Source: CAYRYU01 sp964428355
Lineage (GTDB): Bacteria; Muiribacteriota; Ozemobacteria; Ozemobacterales; Ozemobacteraceae
Length of the DNA: 47,908 nt
Reading direction: 5' to 3'
NCBI GenBank assembly: GCA_964428355.1
Contig: CAYRYU010000053.1
Span: 1 to 47,908 of the forward strand
The notes under the pieces are model-generated. The model worked only from the letters and a program-made list of their open reading frames with translations, had not been told where the DNA came from and did not search any database. The position numbers and the translations under genes were made by a program. The number at the start of each line of letters is the position of its first letter. Position 1 is the first letter of the stretch. This document shows positions 7,417 to 16,260 of the stretch, one piece after another.

Positions 7417-10400
7417 ATGAAAACGCGTTTCCTGGCCGCGATCGTCGCATCTCTGCTGACGGTCTTCCTGTTTTCCGGGGTTTTTGCCGGTACTACTGCT
7501 TTGAAGAAGGTCACCACCGAGACCCTCGGCGGACCCGACAGGTACCTTTGTCATATCGCTCTCGACAAGCCCATCTACCGCCCCGGAGAAACGCTCTATG
7601 CCCGGGCCGTCGTTTTGAGTGCCATCGAGGCCTTGCCCCTCATTGATGCAGGGAGGCTCAACGGTACGGTCCAGGTCAAGGGCCCAAAGGGTGACATCGT
7701 CAGTTCGGGATACGTCAACGGTGAAAACGGTTCCCTGGGCTACTCCTGGACGATTCCCGAAGAGCAGGCCGGCGGGGAGTACGTCATGACCGTGACCATG
7801 CCTTGGGTTGGATTTCCGCCCGCCGAGCGGAAGTTCGACATCCGAAGCTATCGCCCTCCAAGGTTGAAGACCCAGATTGTTTTCCTCAGGGACGGCTACG
7901 GCCCAGGAGACAAAGCCGCCGCCACCATGCACGTCGAGCGCGCCGAAGGCGGGATACCTGAGGGAGCAAAGGTCAGCGTCAGTGCCCGTGTCGACGGGAG
8001 CGAGGTCCATTCATCGGTCACAAAGGTGGATCGCGAAGGCAACGTGTCGGTCTCTTTCGATCTTCCCGAAAAGATCGAGACCGGCGACGGGACGCTGGGA
8101 TTGACGATAGAGGACGGTGGAATCGTCGAAACCGCGGCCAAGACCATCCCCATCCTTTTGCAAACCCTTGATTTCCAGATGTTTCCCGAGGGGGGCGACC
8201 TGGTGGAGGGTCTTCCCGGAAGGGTTTATGTGGAGTCGAGGAACAGAGCACAGAAACCCGCCGATGTTGCAGCCGAGGTACGGGACAGCAACGGAAAAGT
8301 CGTCACCAGGTTCCGGACGGAGCACGAAGGGCGCGGACGGTTTTCCTTCACCCCCAGATCTGGTGCAATCTACATTGTCCGGATAACCGAACCTGCCGGA
8401 GTGAAGAAGGAGTTTCCCGTTCCCCCCGCGAAGGCCGACGGAGTGGTTCTGGCAGCAGGGAAGGAGTTCATCCCCGCCGACGGGAAAGCCGAGTTCACCG
8501 TGATCTCCTCGAAAGACAGGAAGGTGCAGTTCACACTTTCCAAGTGTGAGCAAGAGTTCGCCACCACCGAGATCGCCTGCAAGGCCGGAAAACCCGCTGC
8601 GGTTTCCCTCGACCCCGGAAAGGGGTTCGGAGTCCTCACCGCGACCGTTTGGAGCGATTCAGGGACTCCACTGGCCGAGCGTCTCGTTTTCAGGCAACCT
8701 TCCAGGAAGATCAATGTCGAGATCAAGGCCAAGGAACCAAAGCACATTCCCGGGTCGCCGGTGAACCTGACGGTCAAGACGACGGACGAGAAGGGAAAGC
8801 CGGTTTCCGCCTACGTGGGTGTCACGATCACGGACGACGCGGTCCTGGAAATGGTGGAAAAACGGGAGCAGGCTCCCCGCCTTCCCGCGATGGTCCTGCT
8901 CGAGAGCGACGTGAGAGAGTTGTTCGATGCCCATGTCTACCTCGACGGGAAGAACCCCAAGTCCCCGATCGCCCTTGACCTGCTGATGGGTACGCAGGGG
9001 TGGCGCCGTTTCGCCCTTGCCGATGCCGCGAAATTCTTCCAGGAACACGGCGACCGGGCCCGCCGGGCATTTGCCCTGAAGATGGCAACCCAGGAGGAGA
9101 TTCAAACCGCCGGAATGGCACGCAATGCCCTTGAGTTCGACGGTGCCGACAGGGCGATGCTCAAGGGAGCGCGGATGGAAAACATCCAGGTTGTCCGAAA
9201 AGCCGAACGGCCTGGAGCTCCTCCGCCTTTAATGCCCGCTGCAGCCCGCGGTCCCGCCCCCGCCCAAGCGGCCATGCCCCCGGCGGCCCCCCCGATGAAT
9301 GCCCCGATGGATGCCGTTGGGGAAGACCGGCAGGCGATCGCCAACGGGATAGTCGCGAATGCGAAACGGAACCGGGAACTTGCATTCGAGGAGGTTAGCA
9401 GCAGCATCGAAGCCTCGGCCATGGTCTGGATCAGGGAGTATGCCCACAAGGCGAGGGCGGGCCGACAACCGGGGGAACGGACCGATTTCACCGAAACGCT
9501 CTATTGGAACGGCGGAATCAAAACCGCTCCCGAGACCGGGGAAGCCCAGGTTGCTTTCGAGCTCTCCGACGCCGTGACGACCTTCCGGGTCCTCGCGGAC
9601 GCCTATGGAGACGGTGCGCTCGGCGAAGGGAGCATCGGGGTGGAATCCGTTGAAGCCTTTTCGATCGAGCCCAAGATCCCTCTCGAGGTTTCCGCCGGCG
9701 ATATGATCAAGCTTCCGATCGGTGTGGTGAACAACCAGGCCGAGAAGATCCCCGAAGTCACAATCAGCCCCAAGGCCGGGGAGCCGCTCGAACCGGCGTC
9801 GGTGAAGCCTCTCTCGGTGGGCGCAAACGAGCGCGTCCGCGGTATCCTTCCCGTATACGTCGGCTCTGGAACCGCGAATGTCGACCTAACGCTCGATGCC
9901 CGGGCCGGTTCCCTCCAGGACAAGGTCACGAAGAAGGTTTCCGTCAAGCCGCGCGGTTTCCCCATCGAGATCGCGATGGGTGGGCTGCTCAAGCCCAATG
10001 AGCCCTTTGCCAAGACCCTAACCGTTCCCCCCAACGTCATGTCCGGGAGTCTCTCGGCGAAAGCCGCCATCTTTCCGACCCCCCTGGCCAACCTGACGGA
10101 GGCGATGGAAAGCCTCATCAGGGAACCCTGCGGCTGCTTCGAGCAGACCAGCTCCAGCAACTATCCCCTCGTCATGGCACAGGCCTATTTCCTCAGTCAC
10201 ACCGGGGTTCCCGCCGAGTTCATCGCTCGCAGCAAGGAGCTTCTAGATCGCGGTTACAAGCGGTTGACCGGGTTCGAGTGCAAGGACAGGGGATACGAAT
10301 GGTTCGGGGAAAGCCCTGCCCATGAAGCTCTTACCGCTTACGGGCTGATGGAGTTCAGGGACATGGGCGAGGTTTTTCCGGTCGACGGTGCCATGGTCGA

Positions 10401-11547
10401 TCGCACAAGGGGATGGCTGATCGGAACCCGCGATGGGAAAGGTGGATTCAAGCGAGAGCGCCGCGCCCTTCACACCTGGGTCACCGACGAGGGCTGTTCG
10501 AATGGCTACATCACCTGGGCGTTGCTCTGTTGCGGTGAAAAGGGCCTGGAAAAGGAGGTCTCCTGGGTCCGTGAAAACGCCCTCAAGTCAACCGACAGTT
10601 ATGTCAAGGCTCTCGGGGCCAACGTTATGCTGAGGGCAGGAGACAAGGAAACAGCAGGAAAGCTGCTCCAGGAGCTCAAAAAGAACCAGGCCGCCGACGG
10701 ATCGGTCGCCGGGGCGAAGACAAGCATCACGCAAAGTGGAGGGGAAGCCCTGCTCATCGAGACCACGGCCCTCGCGGTCCTGGGGTGGCTGGATATACCC
10801 CAATTCACAGCCGAGGTCGAGAAGGGAATGCTCTTCCTTTCCAAGAGTTGCAAGGGTGGTTGCTACGGCTCGACCCAATCGACCGTCCTTGCCCTCAAGG
10901 CGATCGTCGCCTACGACAAGGAACGCTCCAAGCCAAAGGCTCCGGGAAGCGTCAGGGTCTTTGTGGACGGATCCCCCGCCGGGGCATCGGTTTCCTTCGA
11001 CGACAAGACGAAGGGAGCCATCATCCTCGAGGATTTCCACAAGGCTCTCACTCCTGGCGAGCACAAGATCGAACTGAAGATGACCGACGGCTCCGAAATG
11101 CCCTTCTCGATGACCGTCAGCTTCCATTCCCCGCAGCCCGAAAACTCTTCCGAGTGCAAGGTGGGCCTGACTGCAACGCTTCCCAAGGCGGAAATGACCG
11201 AAGGCGACATTACCGAGGCCCGGGTCGTCGTGAAGAACCTGACCAAGGACACCGTTCCCATGCCGGTTGCGATAATCGGGGTTCCCGGTGGGCTCGAACC
11301 GCGGCACGACCAACTCAAGGAGTTGGTGAAATCGAAGACCATCGCGGCATACGAGGTCATGGGGCGGAACATCGTCCTGTACTGGCGGGAACTCGAGCCT
11401 CAGAAGACGGTTTCGCTGAACATCAGCATGACCGCCGCTGTTCCGGGAACCTACGAAGGGCCCGCCTGCCGGACCTACCTGTACTACACCAACGAACACA
11501 AGAACTGGGTCCAGGGAATGAAAGCCGATATCAAACCGCGCTCCTGA
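7417..11547 (+). CDS. Bacterial alpha-2-macroglobulin family protein with intact thioester
   Basis: The 1376-residue protein starts at the ATG at 7417, which has GGAGGAGG 5 nt upstream. A frame from a TTG at 7402 would include the ribosome binding site and is rejected. A signal peptide (MKTRFLAA..., hydrophobic to about residue 24) has no lipobox cysteine, so the protein is probably periplasmic and soluble. An MG2-type macroglobulin domain is marked by KPIYRPGETLYARAVV near residue 50. A low-complexity Pro/Ala/Met segment at about 605-635 lies where proteinase bait regions sit. The thioester motif GCFEQ (Cys907 to Gln910) is intact. A thioester-containing alpha/alpha barrel and a C-terminal receptor-binding-like domain follow. 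These proteins trap invading proteases in the envelope. The usual partner gene, penicillin-binding protein 1C (pbpC), is not adjacent. A strong terminator follows. Confidence 0.92.
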   Translation: MKTRFLAAIVASLLTVFLFSGVFAGTTALKKVTTETLGGPDRYLCHIALDKPIYRPGETLYARAVVLSAIEALPLIDAGRLNGTVQVKGPKGDIVSSGYVNGENGSLGYSWTIPEEQAGGEYVMTVTMPWVGFPPAERKFDIRSYRPPRLKTQIVFLRDGYGPGDKAAATMHVERAEGGIPEGAKVSVSARVDGSEVHSSVTKVDREGNVSVSFDLPEKIETGDGTLGLTIEDGGIVETAAKTIPILLQTLDFQMFPEGGDLVEGLPGRVYVESRNRAQKPADVAAEVRDSNGKVVTRFRTEHEGRGRFSFTPRSGAIYIVRITEPAGVKKEFPVPPAKADGVVLAAGKEFIPADGKAEFTVISSKDRKVQFTLSKCEQEFATTEIACKAGKPAAVSLDPGKGFGVLTATVWSDSGTPLAERLVFRQPSRKINVEIKAKEPKHIPGSPVNLTVKTTDEKGKPVSAYVGVTITDDAVLEMVEKREQAPRLPAMVLLESDVRELFDAHVYLDGKNPKSPIALDLLMGTQGWRRFALADAAKFFQEHGDRARRAFALKMATQEEIQTAGMARNALEFDGADRAMLKGARMENIQVVRKAERPGAPPPLMPAAARGPAPAQAAMPPAAPPMNAPMDAVGEDRQAIANGIVANAKRNRELAFEEVSSSIEASAMVWIREYAHKARAGRQPGERTDFTETLYWNGGIKTAPETGEAQVAFELSDAVTTFRVLADAYGDGALGEGSIGVESVEAFSIEPKIPLEVSAGDMIKLPIGVVNNQAEKIPEVTISPKAGEPLEPASVKPLSVGANERVRGILPVYVGSGTANVDLTLDARAGSLQDKVTKKVSVKPRGFPIEIAMGGLLKPNEPFAKTLTVPPNVMSGSLSAKAAIFPTPLANLTEAMESLIREPCGCFEQTSSSNYPLVMAQAYFLSHTGVPAEFIARSKELLDRGYKRLTGFECKDRGYEWFGESPAHEALTAYGLMEFRDMGEVFPVDGAMVDRTRGWLIGTRDGKGGFKRERRALHTWVTDEGCSNGYITWALLCCGEKGLEKEVSWVRENALKSTDSYVKALGANVMLRAGDKETAGKLLQELKKNQAADGSVAGAKTSITQSGGEALLIETTALAVLGWLDIPQFTAEVEKGMLFLSKSCKGGCYGSTQSTVLALKAIVAYDKERSKPKAPGSVRVFVDGSPAGASVSFDDKTKGAIILEDFHKALTPGEHKIELKMTDGSEMPFSMTVSFHSPQPENSSECKVGLTATLPKAEMTEGDITEARVVVKNLTKDTVPMPVAIIGVPGGLEPRHDQLKELVKSKTIAAYEVMGRNIVLYWRELEPQKTVSLNISMTAAVPGTYEGPACRTYLYYTNEHKNWVQGMKADIKPRS

Positions 11548-11558
11548 CGTCGTTGACC

Positions 11559-11601
11559 GGACACGGGATTTCTCCTCTTGGAGAGGGCCCGTGTCCTTTT
11601 T
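11559..11601 (+). terminator. Rho-independent terminator after the macroglobulin gene
   Basis: GGACACGGG (11559-11567) pairs perfectly with CCCGTGTCC (11588-11596). An inner CTCC/GGAG stem extends the hairpin, and TTTTT follows at 11597-11601. It makes the macroglobulin gene a single transcription unit. Confidence 0.9.
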
Positions 11602-11710
11602 CTTGCCCATTTTCTTTTCCCTACTGGGAAAGTTGCCTGAAATGGGTTAAGATTGAAACCGGTCACGAGGATTCAATGTAGAAAACGATTGAAGAGGTGG
11701 GGTGGGAAGA

Positions 11711-12382
11711 ATGATCATCCGATATCATTTCGAACTGGAGCAGAGGAAGAAAGTCGGATTCCAGGTCGATCTTGGAAAACGTGGGAAGGAAGACAGGAGC
11801 ATCAAGGGGCATGCCTCCTGGACTCTCCTCAAACACGAGAGGTGCACGATCTGCCCCCTCGACCTAAACCGGAACGAATACTGTCCCCCCGCCGTCGATC
11901 TCGAGAACGTCCTGGGAGAATTCGCGGAAATCAGCTCTTGCAGCGAGGTCAACGCAACGGTTGTCACTCCCGATCGGACCTTCCAGAAGAAATGTGACGC
12001 ACAGGTTGCACTGAACTCGCTCGTGGGCCTCATAATGGCCGGAAGCGCATGCCCCATTCTTTCCAGACTCCGCTCCCAGACCCAGTTCCACCTCCCATTC
12101 GCCTCAATCCCCGAAACCCTCTACAGGACCGTCGGGGATTACCTGATCAAGCAGTATCTCATCAAGATGGATGGGGGTTCACCTGATTTCGAGCTCAAGG
12201 GACTCGAATCCCTCTACCGGGACCTCGCCGAACTGAACCGTTGTTTCCTGCTCCGGATCGGCGATATTGCCAAGAGAGACGCCGCACTGAACGTCCTGGC
12301 CAACCTTTCCTGCCTTTCGACCGTCGTCCAGATGTCGATCACCGACAGGCTGAAGGAGTTCAGCAGTCTCATCCTGGGCTGA
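11711..12382 (+). CDS. Conserved hypothetical protein with CxxC...C motif (DUF6901-like)
   Basis: The 223-residue soluble protein begins MIIRYHFELEQ. A GTG at 11702 is an alternative start with AGAGGTGG just before it. It contains a cysteine cluster CTICPLDLNRNEYCPPAV near residues 45-62, then a central segment with further cysteines (CDAQVALNS, SACPILSRLR) and the motif QFHLPFASIPETLYRTVGDYL. This order (short beta N-terminus, C-x2-CPLD...CPxA, then a helical domain with HLPFAS.ETLYR) matches, from memory, the DUF6901 family, whose function is unknown. The cysteines could hold a metal. It has no signal peptide or membrane helix. It stands alone between a terminator and the sigma-factor region. 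The coding status is firm and the function unknown. Confidence 0.75.
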   Translation: MIIRYHFELEQRKKVGFQVDLGKRGKEDRSIKGHASWTLLKHERCTICPLDLNRNEYCPPAVDLENVLGEFAEISSCSEVNATVVTPDRTFQKKCDAQVALNSLVGLIMAGSACPILSRLRSQTQFHLPFASIPETLYRTVGDYLIKQYLIKMDGGSPDFELKGLESLYRDLAELNRCFLLRIGDIAKRDAALNVLANLSCLSTVVQMSITDRLKEFSSLILG

Positions 12383-12428
12383 CCTTTCCGGTCGTTTTCC
12401 CCCTAGCCCCGGAGAAGACCGATTTCCT

Positions 12429-12456
12429 GTTACATTCCTCGTTCCGTCCCCGTAAC
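12429..12456. promoter_or_regulatory. 28-bp inverted element, copy 1 (upstream of the ECF sigma gene)
   Basis: GTTAC-ATTCCT-N12-GTAAC: the outer pentamers are reverse complements 18 bp apart. The same arrangement and spacing, with a 12-base identical core (TGTTACATTCCT), occurs at 20855-20882 upstream of the secreted zincin. It lies in the 278-bp intergenic stretch 12383-12660, which also holds a hairpin TTCCCGG/CCGGGAA (12531-12549) and otherwise nothing I recognise. It could be an operator or an alternative-sigma promoter element. Confidence 0.45.
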
Positions 12457-12666
12457 TCTCGAGGAAACCGGGTGCGGTCCGGAGCGGGGAAAAATGGGTC
12501 GATATTCTTCCCGGAATGATGTACCATTTGTTCCCGGCCCGACCGGGAATGGGTGAATTTCGGGGGAATGGCCAACGCTGGGAAAAACTGTGACGATTGA
12601 GTCGGTTCCGGAAAATCCCCGCCTTTCGGCGGGAAAATCGATCGCGGTCGCAACGGGGGAATGGAA

Positions 12667-13227
12667 ATGAGGGCTCCAGTGGCTCCCAACCTTCCTCCTG
12701 ATGCCGATCTCGTCAGGCAAGCACTTTCCGGCGACCGGAACGGTTTCCAGGGGTTGGTCAAGCGTCATCTTCCTGACCTGGTCGGCTTTTTCCGGCACCT
12801 CGAGGTGCCCTCCTCGATTTTCGACGACATCATCCAGGAAACGTTCATCAAGGCTTTCGCACATCTTTCGTCATTCGACCAGGCCAGGCCATTCACTACC
12901 TGGCTTCTGACGATCGGGAAGAATGTCTTCTACGACCAGTGCCGGAAGAGGGCGACCGAGCAGAAACACCTGGATACCCCCGAGCCTCCCCCGGCTTCCG
13001 AACAGGTCGAAGACGCTGCCCTCAAACGGCGGACGCTGGATGAACTGCTTGATTCCCTTTCCGAAAGCGAGAAATTCCTTGTTCAGCTCAGGATTTTCCA
13101 GGACCTCCCATTCCAGGAAATCGGAAAGATCCTGGGCGAACCCGAGGCAAACGTCAGGGTCAGGTTCCACCGGATCCTCAAGGTCCTCCGTCAGACCGCC
13201 GGAAAAGAGGGAGTGCATGGAATCTGA
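12667..13227 (+). CDS. ECF-type RNA polymerase sigma factor
   Basis: The 186-residue protein has the two-domain layout of extracytoplasmic-function sigma factors. Region 2 spans about 15-90, with the -10 recognition and core-binding segment IIQETFIKAFAHLSSF and FTTWLLTIGKNVFYDQCRKR. After a linker rich in Pro and Glu, region 4 (about 120-175) carries the -35-binding helix-turn-helix LVQLRIFQDLPFQEIGKILG and VRVRFHRILKVLRQ. There is no sigma 1.1 or region 3. The ATG at 12667 is preferred because GGGGGA lies 6 nt upstream; the ATG at 12661 abuts that site. No anti-sigma factor with a zinc-finger or membrane helix follows directly; the next gene is a HEAT/membrane protein beyond an assembly gap. 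Its regulon is unknown, but the inverted element upstream is shared with the zincin gene. Confidence 0.9.
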   Translation: MRAPVAPNLPPDADLVRQALSGDRNGFQGLVKRHLPDLVGFFRHLEVPSSIFDDIIQETFIKAFAHLSSFDQARPFTTWLLTIGKNVFYDQCRKRATEQKHLDTPEPPPASEQVEDAALKRRTLDELLDSLSESEKFLVQLRIFQDLPFQEIGKILGEPEANVRVRFHRILKVLRQTAGKEGVHGI

Positions 13228-13261
13228 GGGGGAAGTGTAGTTTCGCATTGGATTTCGGATT

Positions 13262-13270
13262 TGGTATAAT
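13262..13270 (+). promoter_or_regulatory. Perfect extended -10 promoter before the HEAT-STAS-pilin operon
   Basis: TGGTATAAT is a perfect extended -10 (TGn-TATAAT). The -35 is poor (TTTCGC at 18 bp), as is usual for extended -10 promoters. Transcription would start near 13277 and run into the leader and assembly gap before the HEAT gene. Confidence 0.6.
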
Positions 13271-13276
13271 CCGATA

Positions 13277-13465
13277 CGTGGCTTTCCCGGGTCCAGGGGA
13301 GGGCCGAAAGTACTTCGCCGTCCAGGCGAAAATCGTGCACGTCGCCCTNNNNNNNNNNNNNNNNNNNNNNNNNNNNNNNNNNNNNNNNNNNNNNNNNNNN
13401 NNNNNNNNNNNNNNNNNNNNNNNNNNNNNNNNNNNNNNNNNNNNNNNNCCCGGGAAACTCCCGGG
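13277..13465 (+). promoter_or_regulatory. Leader of the HEAT-STAS-pilin operon with competing hairpins, interrupted by a gap
   Basis: Before the gap, TTCGCC (13314-13319) can pair with GGCGAA (13325-13330), while the same GGCGA can instead pair with TCGCC (13342-13346). These two hairpins exclude each other. After the gap, CCCGGGA/TCCCGGG (13449-13465) forms a perfect 7-bp stem next to the start region. Such alternatives are typical of attenuators or riboswitches, but the missing sequence prevents any class call. Confidence 0.35.
13349..13448. other. Assembly gap (100 N)
   Basis: A run of exactly 100 N, the conventional scaffold-gap length, so the true size is unknown. It falls in the operon leader between the sigma factor and the HEAT gene. 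A small gene, such as an anti-sigma factor, could be hidden here. Confidence 0.95.
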
Positions 13466-13483
13466 AGGATGGAGGAGTTTTCG

Positions 13484-15880
13484 TTGAGCCGCGCTGAATG
13501 GTCCCCCTCCCTCACGAAGGATGTCCTGGAGGGACTTCGCGCTCCCGTAAAATCGTTCAGGATCTTTGCCCTCGAAGAGGCGATCCGCGGCGGGAACTCC
13601 CCGATACTCCAGGAGGCCCTTGCTGCAAGGCAGCTCGAGGAGGACGATGAGGAGTGCCGTCTCCTGCTTTCCCACGCATTGGTTGCGGTAAAGGAACGTC
13701 TTGGATGCGCCGGAAATTCGGATACTGCATGTGGGGCCTTCTCCCCGGAAGAATTCTCCCGGAAATGGGCTTCCCTGACCCCGCCGGGAAAGATCGGCCT
13801 CCTCACCTCGATCTCGATTGAGCAGGTCCGGAAGCTTGTTCCGCAGATCCCGAAACTCCTGGATGGCGAGGAAAACCCCGCCGTCATTGGGACCGTTTTG
13901 AGGCTTTTCGCCCCCTTCTGGTCACCGGATTCACTCGACATGCTCGTCCCCATGCTTTCCGACCGATTCGACATGGTCCGGATGGCGGCCCTCGAGATCC
14001 TGGTCGTCCGGGATCCGCGCCGGCTGGAACGGTATCTTCCCCCCCTCCTCCAATCCCTCGATCCCAGGTTCCGGTCGACTGCGGTCCAGGGGTTGGCCGC
14101 GATCGATCTGGATTCGAGTCTCGAATACGTCGATGAAATGCTTTCCGCTCCCGACCCCTGGACAAAGACCTGCGGCCTGCAGAGCTGTCTTTTTCTCCCG
14201 TTTTCCCGGGTAAAGGCGATGCTTCTCCGTTTTCTCGCCTCCGAATCGAAAGGTGACCTCGTGGAAAAGGCCGGGGCGATCCTTTGCACGAATCCTGAAC
14301 CCGATGTTCCCTTCCGGTTGAAGGAGATGATCGAACGCTCATCGGAACGTCGCCGTCCCCAGCTGAAGGAGATCCTTGAAAAGATCCTCAAGACGCTCGC
14401 CGCAACGGGGTCCCTGGGAAGCGATCCTTCCGCCTTCCGCTCGAGCCTCGAGGAGTGGGGGAAGAAGCGGAGCGCCGTGGCATTCGTTCAGGAAGTCGTG
14501 GAAACCCTCTCCGATTCAGGCGAAGATGCCACGATGCTCGTCCCCCTTGCCGCTCCGGATTCCCAACCGGCCCTTCAGGAAGCTTTGTCTCAGGCCACCC
14601 AATGGGAGGCGGCCCCTAAACTGCCGATTCCTGTCGAAAAGCTGATCCCCCGCGGGAAATCGCCCGTCGAAAAAGGGGAAACGCCCTTTCCCGGTGACCC
14701 CGCCGCCGATCCTGGGGCGGTTCTGGGGTGGTTCCAGGGCCTTTCCCCCGGCGGGAAGGGGGAGGACTTTGCACGATTGAAGTCGCTTCTGATGGAAGCT
14801 TCCACCCCCGACCTGGTCAAGGCGGGGTGTCTGAAAACAGCGCGCCGCCTCGAGATTTCGGGGTGCACCGATCGTGCCGAGGTGCTCCTGGGAAGCCATG
14901 ATTCCCGGGTGGTCTGTGCCGCGATGGAGTATCTGAAATGGGCGGATATCGATCGGCTCAGCCTCTATCTCGGAAAGCTCCTCCAGGCAAAGGAGCGGCG
15001 GGTCAAGGTTACAGCCCTTGGAATCTACAAGGACATCGACTCCCGGCAGGCCCTTTCGACCGTCCAGCATCTGCTGCGGGACACGGACCCGAGAAAGCAG
15101 GAGATGGGTTTCGCGTGCCTTTTCCAGTTCGATTTTTCCCTCGTCCGGGATCTCCTCGTGGAATTCCTGGGAAGGTGGGACACCGAGACCAACTGGCGCC
15201 AGGGGCTCAGCCTCTTCCAGGCGAATCCCGATTCCGAAAATATCTATGCCCTCTATAAGCTCGAGAAGACCGCGCCCCGGGCTTTTTCCGCCAAAGCCAG
15301 GCAGGTCCGCCTGGAAACCGTAAAGACCCTCCAGGCGCTGAAGGTTTTCGGAGTGGCGGAAAACCTAAATGATGAAACCAGGCTCGAGGAAAGATACCAA
15401 AAGGATGCTTCCAGGAAAGCCTCTCCGCCTCCTTTCGCCCTGAAGACCCTCCGTGACACCAAGGGCGGGAGATCCCTGGTTGAGGGCACTTTTGGCGGAG
15501 ATTCCGGGCTAACTACCAGGAGCGTGGCCCTTCTGGTCGGAATGGCCTGCATGGGGCTCTTCCTGACCTATGCCTTCGGGGCGGCCCCGGTCGTGGAGTC
15601 CGCAAAACCGGGTGTGGCGGGGGCGGTTCTTCCAAGACAGGTCGAAAGGGCCGGAAAGATCGTTTCCGTTCCAGGCGGAACGTCACAGCTTTACGAGTTC
15701 CAGGCGAATGATGGAACCCGGTTTCTCATCGAGTTATCCCGGGGGAATAATCCAGTAATCAACCCGGGTGACCAGGTAAAGATCCAGATGACTCCCCTGC
15801 GGGTCGACCGCAAGGGAAATGTCATCGCCCGTGCAAGCAACATCTCGGTACAAAGAGGAGGCACCAGGCGTAAGCGATGA
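13484..15880 (+). CDS. HEAT-repeat protein with one C-terminal membrane helix
   Basis: The protein has about 798 residues. TTG at 13484 is chosen because GGAGGAG lies 6 nt upstream; the ATG at 13469 in the same frame would contain that ribosome binding site. Most of the chain is helical with HEAT/armadillo-type repeats such as DRFDMVRMAALEILVVRDPR and SRVVCAAMEYLKWADIDR. A Pro/Gly-rich linker sits near residues 385-420. A single membrane helix (SVALLVGMACMGLFLTYAFG, about 680-705) is followed by a roughly 95-residue small beta-rich tail (FEL-type strands, GDQVKIQMTP). HEAT repeats are protein-binding scaffolds. With this topology the long repeat domain is probably cytoplasmic and the tail outside, by inference. 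The stop overlaps the next start (ATGA), so it is co-translated with the STAS protein and lies in an operon with prepilins. No catalytic function is visible. Confidence 0.8.
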   Translation: MSRAEWSPSLTKDVLEGLRAPVKSFRIFALEEAIRGGNSPILQEALAARQLEEDDEECRLLLSHALVAVKERLGCAGNSDTACGAFSPEEFSRKWASLTPPGKIGLLTSISIEQVRKLVPQIPKLLDGEENPAVIGTVLRLFAPFWSPDSLDMLVPMLSDRFDMVRMAALEILVVRDPRRLERYLPPLLQSLDPRFRSTAVQGLAAIDLDSSLEYVDEMLSAPDPWTKTCGLQSCLFLPFSRVKAMLLRFLASESKGDLVEKAGAILCTNPEPDVPFRLKEMIERSSERRRPQLKEILEKILKTLAATGSLGSDPSAFRSSLEEWGKKRSAVAFVQEVVETLSDSGEDATMLVPLAAPDSQPALQEALSQATQWEAAPKLPIPVEKLIPRGKSPVEKGETPFPGDPAADPGAVLGWFQGLSPGGKGEDFARLKSLLMEASTPDLVKAGCLKTARRLEISGCTDRAEVLLGSHDSRVVCAAMEYLKWADIDRLSLYLGKLLQAKERRVKVTALGIYKDIDSRQALSTVQHLLRDTDPRKQEMGFACLFQFDFSLVRDLLVEFLGRWDTETNWRQGLSLFQANPDSENIYALYKLEKTAPRAFSAKARQVRLETVKTLQALKVFGVAENLNDETRLEERYQKDASRKASPPPFALKTLRDTKGGRSLVEGTFGGDSGLTTRSVALLVGMACMGLFLTYAFGAAPVVESAKPGVAGAVLPRQVERAGKIVSVPGGTSQLYEFQANDGTRFLIELSRGNNPVINPGDQVKIQMTPLRVDRKGNVIARASNISVQRGGTRRKR

Positions 15881-16260
15881 TTTGTTCCCCACCACCTTCG
15901 ATTCCTGAAAACTCGTTCTCACTCGATCTCAAGAGGCCCCAGAATGTTCCGGTGATTGAGATCAAGGGATACTTCTCCCGGGAAGCGGGCGAGAAAGCCC
16001 TGAAAATGGTAGATGAGCTGTTGAAGAAAGGTGATCGCCAGGTGATTCTGGACTTTTCCAACTGCGCTCTCGTCAACAGTCCCGGGATCGTCATGGTCAT
16101 GAAGATCGCTTTCCTCGTCGCGGACGAGTATCAGGGAATGATCGCCGCGACCGGGGTAGACGAGCTCAAGAACACCGTGTTCGAACTTGCGGGGATTTTT
16201 CCTCTCGCCCACAAATACGATACCACCGAAGAAGCGCTGAGGGTTTTCCTGAAGAAATGA
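15877..16260 (+). CDS. STAS-domain protein (anti-sigma-factor antagonist type)
   Basis: The 127-residue protein is a single STAS domain. A beta strand (VPVIEIKGYFS) leads into a helix and then the signature LDFSNCALVNSPGIVMVM, in which the serine of NSPG occupies the position phosphorylated in SpoIIAA/RsbV. These proteins bind an RsbW-type kinase/anti-sigma factor in their dephosphorylated form. No kinase or phosphatase gene is adjacent; the nearest in the window is the fused SpoIIE-HATPase-STAS sensor at 3849-6359. It overlaps both neighbours by 4 nt (ATGA), placing it firmly in one operon between a HEAT/membrane protein and three pilin-related genes. That context suggests phosphorylation-controlled assembly or expression of the pilus-like products, which is inference. 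Confidence 0.88.
   Translation: MICSPPPSIPENSFSLDLKRPQNVPVIEIKGYFSREAGEKALKMVDELLKKGDRQVILDFSNCALVNSPGIVMVMKIAFLVADEYQGMIAATGVDELKNTVFELAGIFPLAHKYDTTEEALRVFLKK

Noticed and set aside
12871..14391. Long minus-strand frame spanning the first N-gap
   Set aside because: It runs through a gap of unknown length and is antisense to the sigma factor and the HEAT gene.
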